A DNA stretch of 7,463 bases from Acidobacteriota bacterium (GTDB lineage Bacteria > Acidobacteriota > Holophagae > Holophagales > Holophagaceae): contig JAJYBX010000089.1 of the NCBI GenBank assembly GCA_021778785.1, forward strand, positions 1 through 7,463. Direction: 5' to 3'. The notes under the pieces are model-generated. The model did not search any database, was not told where the DNA came from, and saw only the letters and a program-made list of their open reading frames with translations. A program made the translations under genes and the position numbers. Below are positions 1 to 5,153 of this stretch, piece after piece (within the stretch, counting starts at the first letter, position 1; every line of letters starts with the position of its first letter).

Positions 1-348
1 ACCCTGGCCACGGCCCTCATCTCCGTGCTGACGGGCATCCCCGCCCGGGCGGATCTGGCCATGACCGGCGAACTGACGCTCCGCGGCCGGGTGCTGCCCA
101 TCGGCGGCCTCAAGGAGAAGCTGCTGGCCGCCCACCGCCAGGGCCGCAAGGCCGTGCTCATCCCCGCCGAGAACGCCCGCCACCTGGAGGAGGTCCCCGC
201 GGAGGTCCGCGAGCAGCTGAGCATCCACCTCGTGGGCCACATGGACGAGGTCATCCAGCTGGCCCTCACCCGCATGCCCGAGCCCCTCCAGCCCGAGGGC
301 GCCCCCGCGCCGGCCCAGGCTCCCCGGCCCGAGGCGACGGCCCAGTAG
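1..348 (+). CDS. lon: ATP-dependent protease Lon, C-terminal fragment (5' end outside window)
   Basis: This is the end of the proteolytic domain of Lon, the cytoplasmic ATP-dependent serine protease that degrades misfolded and regulatory proteins. The frame is open from base 1, so the gene begins outside the window; 115 residues remain. The segment from [20 protein letters not shown] to LLAAHRQG matches the most conserved part of the Lon peptidase domain. By alignment from memory with E. coli Lon, the catalytic lysine is Lys40 of the fragment (bases 118-120, the second Lys of KEK). The catalytic serine should lie about ten bases left of the window, so only half of the Ser-Lys dyad is visible. 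The matching region ends near residue 90 (VIQLALTRM). It is followed by a Pro/Ala-rich tail of about 25 residues that is unlike the E. coli C-terminus and is probably disordered. The identification is very secure; whether the missing part is intact cannot be judged. Confidence 0.95.
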   Translation, partial: TLATALISVLTGIPARADLAMTGELTLRGRVLPIGGLKEKLLAAHRQGRKAVLIPAENARHLEEVPAEVREQLSIHLVGHMDEVIQLALTRMPEPLQPEGAPAPAQAPRPEATAQ

Positions 349-367
349 CGGCCCGACTGCCGGCCGC
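348..367 (+). other. GC-only inverted repeat just after the lon stop codon
   Basis: GCGGCC (348-353) and GGCCGC (362-367) form a perfect 6-bp stem with an 8-base loop, starting on the last base of the lon stop codon. No run of T follows (the next bases are CGATAGCTGATAG), so it is not a standard intrinsic terminator. It could be a 3'-end stabilising hairpin, a weak or Rho-assisted terminator, or chance in a very GC-rich sequence. A short direct repeat, GATAG at 369-373 and 376-380, follows it. Confidence 0.3.
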
Positions 368-389
368 CGATAGCTGATAGCCTGTTCCC

Positions 390-590
390 ATGCGCTTTCT
401 CTCCAGCCACGTCATCCACTTCCTCGTGATGGGCCTGGGCATCTCGCTGGTGCTCGGGCTGCTCCATCCGACGACGCGGCCGGAGCGGACGCGGGCCTCG
501 ATCCTCAAGCACGCGCTGGGGCTCGTCGGGATCGGCCTGGCCCTGGCCTGGCTGATGTACTTCCTGCCGCGCCACCCGGTCCGCTTCTAG
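390..590 (+). CDS. Small two-helix membrane protein of unknown function (66 aa)
   Basis: I do not recognise a family. The protein has two hydrophobic stretches, about residues 8-26 ([17 protein letters not shown]) and 41-60 ([19 protein letters not shown]). They are joined by a charged, Arg-rich loop (RPERTRAS), and the protein ends in a short basic tail, which suggests a small inner-membrane hairpin protein. Third codon positions are strongly G/C, as in neighbouring genes, which supports real coding. The ATG at 390 is the only sensible start, because an in-frame stop (TAG, 378-380) lies three codons upstream. No clear Shine-Dalgarno sequence precedes it. It sits 41 bases after lon and 23 bases before the BrkB-family gene, so co-transcription with the latter is plausible. 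The alternative is a spurious reading frame, but the length, composition and clean two-helix pattern argue against that. Confidence 0.6.
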   Translation: MRFLSSHVIHFLVMGLGISLVLGLLHPTTRPERTRASILKHALGLVGIGLALAWLMYFLPRHPVRF

Positions 591-601
591 GGTCTGTTTT
601 C

Positions 602-609
602 AAAGGGGG
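602..609 (+). promoter_or_regulatory. Ribosome binding site of the BrkB-family gene
   Basis: AAAGGGGG ends four bases before the ATG at 614. It is the only purine-rich Shine-Dalgarno-like stretch in the 23-base gap and supports that start codon. No promoter or terminator is recognisable in this gap. Confidence 0.5.
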
Positions 610-613
610 CCCC

Positions 614-1549
614 ATGGTGGAGCAGGTCCTGGGCCACTGGGCGCGGCTGAAGGCCAGCCTCCAGGAGGCCTGGATGGCCGTGGCCCATGCGGTGCCGCCC
701 CTGGGCCGGGCCGGGGCCTTCACGGCGGAGGTGCTGGGCAAGTACAAGAAGGACGACTGCTTCAGCTACGCGGCGGGGCTCAGCTTCTGGCTCATCGTCA
801 GCCTGGTGCCCCTGTCCACGCTCCTGTTCAAGCTCCTCGGCGCCATCCTGGGCAGCAAGGCCTACGGCCTCGCCACCCTGCGCACGCTGCAGGACATCAT
901 CCCCTACCTGCCCCGGGAGTTCGTGGCCGATGCCGTGGCCAACAGCCAGCGGATCGGCGGCATGGGCTTCTCCTGGATCGTGCTGTTCGTGGGCAGCTAC
1001 TGGGGCCTCGGCCAGCTGGACACCAGCCTCGCCCACGTCTTCGGCCTGCGCATCAAGAAGCACCGGCAGACGCGGAAGAACCTCCTGCTGCGCCGGGTGG
1101 CCATCCTCGTGGGCGGCGTGCTGGCCATGGTGCTGTTCCTGGCCCTCCTGGCGGGCGGCGCCGTGCACCGGCACCTGCCCCTGCCGCGCACCGATTTCCT
1201 GCCCTTCATGCCGCCCCTGCTGGTGCTGGTGGTGTCCACCATCGTGCTCCAGCACCTGCCCCGCCTCCACGTGAAGTTCCGCCACGCCTTCCTGGGCGCG
1301 GGCATCTCCACGGCCCTCTGGTGGGTGGCCAAATGGGGCTTCGGCATCTACCTGAAGCACACCCTGACCTGGGGCATCATGTACGGCTCCCTCATCGGGA
1401 TCGTGGCGGCCCTGACCTTCCTCTACTACAGCTGTGCCATCTTCCTGCTGGGCGCCGAGATCACCGCCGCCTTCTACCGCCACGAGACCGGCGCCATCAC
1501 GATTCCGCCCTGGGCGCGGATGAAGGCCCTGGAACCCGGGAAGCACTGA
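614..1549 (+). CDS. YihY/virulence factor BrkB family inner membrane protein
   Basis: This is a 311-residue polytopic inner membrane protein of the YihY/BrkB family, whose molecular function is not firmly established. Two family signatures are visible: the first helix region YAAGLSFWLIVSLVPLSTLL (residues 52-71) and the last region YGSLIGIVAALTFLYYS followed by LLGAEITAAF (about 258-287). About six hydrophobic segments can be placed, near residues 54-76, 118-135, 161-182, 196-215, 225-243 and 259-287. The first about 45 residues are soluble, with a KYKKDD stretch before the first helix. The basic segment RIKKHRQTRKNLLLRR lies between the second and third helices and is probably cytoplasmic. 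Length is typical of the family. The ATG at 614 is preceded by AAAGGGGG (602-609), a reasonable ribosome binding site four bases away. The gene ends only six bases from the stop of the convergent response regulator gene. The family call is secure; a role in virulence should not be inferred from the name. Confidence 0.92.
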   Translation: MVEQVLGHWARLKASLQEAWMAVAHAVPPLGRAGAFTAEVLGKYKKDDCFSYAAGLSFWLIVSLVPLSTLLFKLLGAILGSKAYGLATLRTLQDIIPYLPREFVADAVANSQRIGGMGFSWIVLFVGSYWGLGQLDTSLAHVFGLRIKKHRQTRKNLLLRRVAILVGGVLAMVLFLALLAGGAVHRHLPLPRTDFLPFMPPLLVLVVSTIVLQHLPRLHVKFRHAFLGAGISTALWWVAKWGFGIYLKHTLTWGIMYGSLIGIVAALTFLYYSCAIFLLGAEITAAFYRHETGAITIPPWARMKALEPGKH

Positions 1550-1555
1550 GCGGCT

Positions 1556-3103
1556 TCAGTCCTCGTCCCGCCCGCGGAGGCTGTTGGGGATCTCGAAGCC
1601 GTCGGCGCGGTACTCGTTGATCTTGTTGCGCACGGTGCGCAGCGCGATGTCCAGCTGCTCGGCGGCGTGGGTGCGGTTGCCCTTCAGGGCGCTGAGGGTG
1701 CTGAGCAGCCAGAACCGCTCCAGCTCCGGCAGGCTGAGGCCCAGGGGCAGCACCACGGGGGTGCCGAGGGGAAGGCCCGTCAGGGGGGCGCTGGGATCGG
1801 CGACCACGGCCCCGGGAGGGAGTTCGACCTCGGCCGCGGTCGGCATGGAACCGGACCTCTCCCGCCGGCCGGCCTCGCGGACCGGGGGGGCCACGGCGCG
1901 CTCGGGCGGATCCTCGGGCAGGCCCTCGAGGCTCTCCGGGGGCAGCAGCCAATGGAGGTCCCGCTGGCTGAGGCGCTGGCCCTGGCTGAGCACGACGCAG
2001 CGCTGGATGACGTTCTCCAGCTCGCGGATGTTCCCGGCCCAGCCGTGGCGGGCCAGGGCGGCGAAGAAGCTGGGGGCCAGCTCCTGCACGGGCCGGTCGT
2101 TCTCGCGGGCGTAGCGCTCGGCGAAGTGGGCGGCCAGCAGGTCCAGGTCCCCCGGGCGGCTGCGCAGGGGCGGCAGGTCGAGGGGGATGACGTTCAGGCG
2201 GTAGTAGAGATCCTCGCGGAAGCGCCCGGCCTTCACCTCGGCCTGGAGGTCGCGGTTGGTGAGGGCGATGAGGCGCACGTCCACGGCGATGGGCCGGGTG
2301 CCCCCCAGCCGGTCCACGGTGCGCTCCTGCAGGGCCCGCAGCAGCTTGCCCTGGAGGCCCAGGGGCAGCTCGCCCACTTCATCAAGCACCAGGGTGCCGC
2401 CGTCCGCCTGCTCGAAGCGGCCGGCCTTGGTGCCCGTGGCGCCGGTGAAGGCGCCCTTCTCGTAGCCGAAGAGTTCGGATTCCAGCAGGTTCTCGGGGAT
2501 GGCGGCGCAGTTGATGGCCACAAAGGGGCCGTTGCGGCGGGGGCTGGAGCCGTGGATGAGCTTGGCCAGCAGCTCCTTGCCGGTGCCGCTCTCCGCCTGG
2601 ATGAGGATGGTGGCGCGGCTGTCGGCGGCGCGGCGGGCCAGGGCCAGGGTCTCGCCCAGGGCCGGATCCTGGGTGAGGATCACGGGGGCGTCGGCGGGCT
2701 CCTCCACCTTGAGGCGCGTCTCGGCCTTCAGGGCCTTGTGGAGGGCCGCGGTGAGTTCCTCGGGGCTGAAGGGCTTGGAGAGGAAATCGAAGGCGCCCAG
2801 GCGCATGGCCTCCCGGGCCGCCTCCAGGCTGCCGAAGGCCGTGATGAGCAGGACGGGCAGGGCGGGATCCACGGCCTTGAGCCGGGCCGTGAGCTGCAGG
2901 CCGTCGATGCCGGGCATGCGCAGGTCCGTCACCACCGCATCGTAGGCGCCGGGGCGCACCATGCGGAGGGCCTCCTCGCCGCTGCGGGCCTGTTCCGCGA
3001 AGAATCCGGACCGCTTCAGGCTCATGGCCATGCCGTCCCGCATCCCGGGATCGTCGTCCACCACCAGCACCCGAAGGGGAGTCGCCATACCGAACCAGTC
3101 CAT
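1556..3103 (-). CDS. NtrC-type sigma-54-dependent response regulator (receiver - AAA+ - Fis HTH)
   Basis: This is a complete 515-residue activator of sigma-54 RNA polymerase under two-component control. The receiver domain (about 10-125) has the acidic pocket DDD (16-18), phospho-acceptor Asp60 (TDLRMPG), Thr88 and Lys110. The AAA+ domain (about 140-370) has a Walker A region AESGTGKE (170-177), the sigma-54 contact loop GAFTGA (217-222), Walker B LVLDE ending at Asp241-Glu242, the arginine-finger region [11 protein letters not shown], and WAGNIREL (356-363). A Pro-rich linker (about 390-456) leads to a Fis-type helix-turn-helix at about 477-497 ([19 protein letters not shown]). All residues for phosphorylation, ATP hydrolysis and sigma-54 contact are present, except that Ala170 replaces the usual first Gly of Walker A. 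Two starts are possible: Met1 (3103) or Met6 (3088), the latter giving a more typical [13 protein letters not shown] beginning. Neither has a strong ribosome binding site. No histidine kinase gene is in view, so signal and targets are unknown. It lies 66 bases downstream of the degenerate regulator. Confidence 0.95.
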   Translation of the reverse strand: MDWFGMATPLRVLVVDDDPGMRDGMAMSLKRSGFFAEQARSGEEALRMVRPGAYDAVVTDLRMPGIDGLQLTARLKAVDPALPVLLITAFGSLEAAREAMRLGAFDFLSKPFSPEELTAALHKALKAETRLKVEEPADAPVILTQDPALGETLALARRAADSRATILIQAESGTGKELLAKLIHGSSPRRNGPFVAINCAAIPENLLESELFGYEKGAFTGATGTKAGRFEQADGGTLVLDEVGELPLGLQGKLLRALQERTVDRLGGTRPIAVDVRLIALTNRDLQAEVKAGRFREDLYYRLNVIPLDLPPLRSRPGDLDLLAAHFAERYARENDRPVQELAPSFFAALARHGWAGNIRELENVIQRCVVLSQGQRLSQRDLHWLLPPESLEGLPEDPPERAVAPPVREAGRRERSGSMPTAAEVELPPGAVVADPSAPLTGLPLGTPVVLPLGLSLPELERFWLLSTLSALKGNRTHAAEQLDIALRTVRNKINEYRADGFEIPNSLRGRDED

Positions 3104-3169
3104 CCGCGCGGCCGAGGGGCCGATGGAGACGTTATCGGGACCTGCCTCCCCGACTGGAGTTTTGGCGGA

Positions 3170-3859
3170 TCAGCCCCGGCGCCGTCGCCGCAGGCGGGCG
3201 GGCGCCTCGCCGGTGGAGGCCTCGCCCCGCACGGGATCGCCATGCCGCCGGATGAGCGCGTAGAGCTGGGGCCGGCTCACACCCAGGCGCGCCGAGGCTT
3301 CCGAACGGTTGCCGTAGGCGCGGCGCAGGGCCCGGTGCAGGAGGAAGCGCTCCAGCTCGTGGAGGTTGGTAGCCAGATCCTCCGCCTCGAAGCGGGGCGG
3401 GCCGCCGGTTTCCGGTTCCGGCAGCTGGCTGAGCAGCTTCCAGCGCACCAGGCGGTTGCGCAGCTCCCGCAGGTTGCCAGGGCAGGGCAGCAGGCCCAGG
3501 GCCGGCGGCAGGGGGCTCTCGATCCCCTCCTCCGCGGCCAGGGCCGCCAGGAGCCCGGGGATGGCGGTGGGCTCCTCGTCCAGCCCCGGCAGGCGGAGTT
3601 CCAGGGCCGCCGTGCCGCCTGTGGCGGCTTCCCGCGCCGCCACCACGCCGCGGGGGTGGTCGGCCAGCCAAGCCGTGCCCGCCTCGGGGGAGGTCGCCTC
3701 GATCCAGGGCACGCCCCGCCGCGCGGCGAGATCCGCGGCCAGCGTGGATACTCCCGAGCCGGCGGGGCCGTGGATCCACAGGGGTTCGGGCCGGGCCAGC
3801 AGCGCGTCCAGGTGGGCGCCCCAGCGGGCGAAGCCCGGGAGAAGGGGGATCGGGATCAC
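3170..3859 (-). CDS. Degenerate, shortened relative of sigma-54 activators with Fis-type HTH
   Basis: This 229-residue protein probably binds DNA but is unlikely to be a working AAA+ activator. Residues 31-39 (GPAGSGVST) resemble a Walker A P-loop, but Val37 stands where the essential lysine belongs. Residues 127-133 (PGNLREL) match the PGN(V/I)REL segment that ends the AAA+ domain in NtrC-family activators. Residues 168-207 are a good Fis-type helix-turn-helix: ELERFLLHRAL, GNRSEASARLGVSR, LYALIRRHG. Only about 90 residues separate the P-loop-like segment from PGNLREL, against roughly 180 in the intact neighbour, and neither GAFTGA nor a Walker B DE is found. There is no receiver domain. The tail is Arg-rich (RLRRRRRG). 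The start is GTG at 3859, supported by GAGGAG five bases upstream. Degenerate relatives lacking GAFTGA, such as TyrR, are known to act without sigma-54; a comparable role here is inference. Transcription-unit position directly before the NtrC-type gene suggests a shared regulatory task. Confidence 0.78.
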   Translation of the reverse strand: MIPIPLLPGFARWGAHLDALLARPEPLWIHGPAGSGVSTLAADLAARRGVPWIEATSPEAGTAWLADHPRGVVAAREAATGGTAALELRLPGLDEEPTAIPGLLAALAAEEGIESPLPPALGLLPCPGNLRELRNRLVRWKLLSQLPEPETGGPPRFEAEDLATNLHELERFLLHRALRRAYGNRSEASARLGVSRPQLYALIRRHGDPVRGEASTGEAPARLRRRRRG

Positions 3860-3864
3860 GGCAG

Positions 3865-3870
3865 CTCCTC
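3865..3870 (-). promoter_or_regulatory. Ribosome binding site deciding the GTG start of the degenerate regulator
   Basis: On the minus strand GAGGAG lies five bases before GTG (3859-3857), near-ideal spacing. It selects this start over the ATG at 3880-3878, which lies in a different frame. A small inverted repeat, CGCTC/GAGCG (3870-3874 and 3885-3889), lies immediately upstream and shares one base with the site. It could slightly affect access, but it may be chance. Confidence 0.6.
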
Positions 3871-3914
3871 GCTCCGTTCATCTTGAGCGGGAGCCCCGCC
3901 TGGGCCAAGGGCGC

Positions 3915-4328
3915 TCAACGGCCGGAGATCACCGTCCAGAAGAGGGTGTTGGCCACGGCCTGGCCCGTGGTGCGCACCGGGCCTTCGAGTACGAGTGTGC
4001 TGGGCGATCCATCGTAGGTCACCGAAAGGCGGATGGTCTTCTTCGCGCCCAGGCGTTCCCTGGGGACAGGGAAGCGGACCTCCGTGGCGCCGTCCACATC
4101 GCTTCGCGTGAAGTCGAAGGGCTCGTCCAGGCTGGTCACGCGGGGGGACGGTGCGCCTTCGGGGTGGGGCAGGCTCACGACGACCGTGATCCGGTCTCCG
4201 GCTGGTTCGGCCCAGACCTTCGTGCCGGTCCATGCGCCACGGGAATCCAGGTGTAGGCGATGGCTGCAGGCCAAGCCAGGCAGCAGCAAGCACCCGAGTA
4301 CGGCAGCGGATGTCTTTCGATGGCGCAT
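3915..4328 (-). CDS. Small exported protein, possible lipoprotein, function unknown (137 aa)
   Basis: I do not recognise a family. The N-terminus looks like a secretion signal: basic RHRK (2-5), a hydrophobic core (about 7-20, AAVLGCLLLPGLA) and Cys21 followed by Ser. Cys21 could be a lipidation site, but the residues before it (Gly-Leu-Ala) do not fit the usual lipobox, where Leu/Val/Ile is expected at -3. Both a lipoprotein and an ordinary secreted protein remain possible. The rest alternates short hydrophobic strands with polar turns (TVVVSLPHP, TEVRFPVP, TIRLSVTYDG, STLVLEGPV), suggesting a small beta-rich domain. The chosen start at 4328 has GGAGG seven bases upstream. An upstream in-frame ATG at 4352 would share its A with the TrhA stop codon (TGATG) and add eight residues before the basic region, which fits a signal peptide less well. 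Close spacing to trhA suggests co-transcription and perhaps translational coupling. Confidence 0.65.
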   Translation of the reverse strand: MRHRKTSAAVLGCLLLPGLACSHRLHLDSRGAWTGTKVWAEPAGDRITVVVSLPHPEGAPSPRVTSLDEPFDFTRSDVDGATEVRFPVPRERLGAKKTIRLSVTYDGSPSTLVLEGPVRTTGQAVANTLFWTVISGR

Positions 4329-4335
4329 GGGGCCG

Positions 4336-4340
4336 CCTCC
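4336..4340 (-). promoter_or_regulatory. Ribosome binding site of the small exported protein
   Basis: On the minus strand GGAGG lies seven bases before the ATG at 4328. It favours that start over the in-frame ATG at 4352, and the resulting protein begins directly with a basic, then hydrophobic, signal-like segment. Confidence 0.6.
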
Positions 4341-4351
4341 GTAGGGCGTCA

Positions 4352-5119
4352 TCAGCCCGGAATGACGTGGAACAGCACCGCGAACACATGGCAGGCGCTG
4401 CCGCCCACCACGAAGAGGTGCCACAGGGCGTGGTGGTAGGGCACCTTCTTCAGGCTGTAGACCAGGGCACCCACGGTGTAGAAGGCGCCGCCGCCGAAGA
4501 GCCAGAAGAGGCCGTGGGTGGAGAGGGCGTGGCCGAGGGGGCGCGCGGCGATGACGATGATCCAGCCCATCAGCACGTAGATGGCGGTGGAGATCCAGCC
4601 CATGCGCCGCACGAAGACGGGATCCAGGCCCGGGTTCCCCGGCAGGGCATGGAGGTGGTCGATGGGGGGCGGACGCAGGGCGAACCGGGCGATGCGGCCG
4701 TAGAACACGCCCTTGAAGGCGATCCCGAGCGCCGCCAGGCCCCACACCAGGCCGAAGACGGTCCAGCCCCAGGCCGGGCTCACGCGGCCCAGGGCCGAGA
4801 GGCAGAAGGGGGTATAGGTGCCCGCGATGAGCAGGAAGATGGCCGAGTGGTCGAAGACCTTGAACACCAGCTTCACGCGGGGGCCGCGGAAGGCGTGGTA
4901 CAGCGTGGACATGAGGTAGAGCAGGATCAGGGTGGACCCGAAGATGGCCGTCCCCACCACGTCCCGCGCGGTGCCGTGCAGGGCGGCCTCCACCACCATC
5001 ACCACCAGCCCCGCGATGGCCAGGGCGGCCCCCAGCCCGTGGGTCAGGCTGTTGGCCAGTTCCTCGCCGCGGGACTGCGGGGTCGATCCGGGCAGGGCGT
5101 GGGCGGCGATCCGGGACAT
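4352..5119 (-). CDS. trhA: Hemolysin III / TrhA (PAQR superfamily) membrane protein
   Basis: This is a 255-residue integral membrane protein of the hemolysin III family, part of the PAQR superfamily; bacterial members such as TrhA have been linked to membrane homeostasis. About seven hydrophobic segments are visible. The conserved metal-site residues of the superfamily are all present: SLTHG (His27) after the N-terminus, Ser71-x3-His75 in LYLMSTLYHAF, Asp90 in FDHSAIFLLIAGTYTPF, and His230-x3-His234 in HHALWH near the C-terminus. The protein is longer than the usual about 210-220 residues. Part of this comes from a segment of about 25-30 residues (roughly 142-172, with RPPPIDHLHALPGNPG) between the fourth and fifth helices, where family members known to me have only a short loop. 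The ATG at 5119 lacks a clear ribosome binding site. It lies 34 bases after sbcC, and its TGA overlaps a possible ATG of the next gene. Haemolytic activity should not be assumed. Confidence 0.93.
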   Translation of the reverse strand: MSRIAAHALPGSTPQSRGEELANSLTHGLGAALAIAGLVVMVVEAALHGTARDVVGTAIFGSTLILLYLMSTLYHAFRGPRVKLVFKVFDHSAIFLLIAGTYTPFCLSALGRVSPAWGWTVFGLVWGLAALGIAFKGVFYGRIARFALRPPPIDHLHALPGNPGLDPVFVRRMGWISTAIYVLMGWIIVIAARPLGHALSTHGLFWLFGGGAFYTVGALVYSLKKVPYHHALWHLFVVGGSACHVFAVLFHVIPG

Positions 5120-5153
5120 GGCTAGAGGATGCCAGAACTGGACCCCTTGCGCC

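Noticed and set aside
587..1546. A 319-codon open frame on the minus strand opposite the BrkB-family gene
   Set aside because: Its translation is His/Gln/Gly/Glu-rich without any domain, and it lies antisense to a clear membrane protein whose hydrophobic codons produce this composition.
1667..3886. A 739-codon open frame on the plus strand opposite both regulator genes
   Set aside because: It runs antisense to two genes with clear protein motifs. Its translation is low-complexity Gly/Ala/Gln/His/Glu-rich with no recognisable domain. Long antisense frames are expected in such GC-rich sequence.
3132..3908. A 258-codon minus-strand frame overlapping the degenerate regulator in another frame
   Set aside because: It is a Pro/Gly/Arg/Ala-rich translation with no motif. 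The overlapping frame starting with GTG at 3859 has a strong ribosome binding site and recognisable P-loop-like and helix-turn-helix segments.
3915..4745. Reading the small exported protein as the end of a 276-residue protein overlapping trhA
   Set aside because: The upstream part is only Pro/Arg/His-rich shadow sequence within trhA. The internal ATG at 4328 has a ribosome binding site and starts a signal-like segment.
5120..5153. Possible sigma-54-type promoter in the gap between sbcC and trhA (plus-strand TGGACCCCTTGC)
   Set aside because: The GG and GC elements are seven bases apart, not the required about ten, and the orientation points away from trhA.
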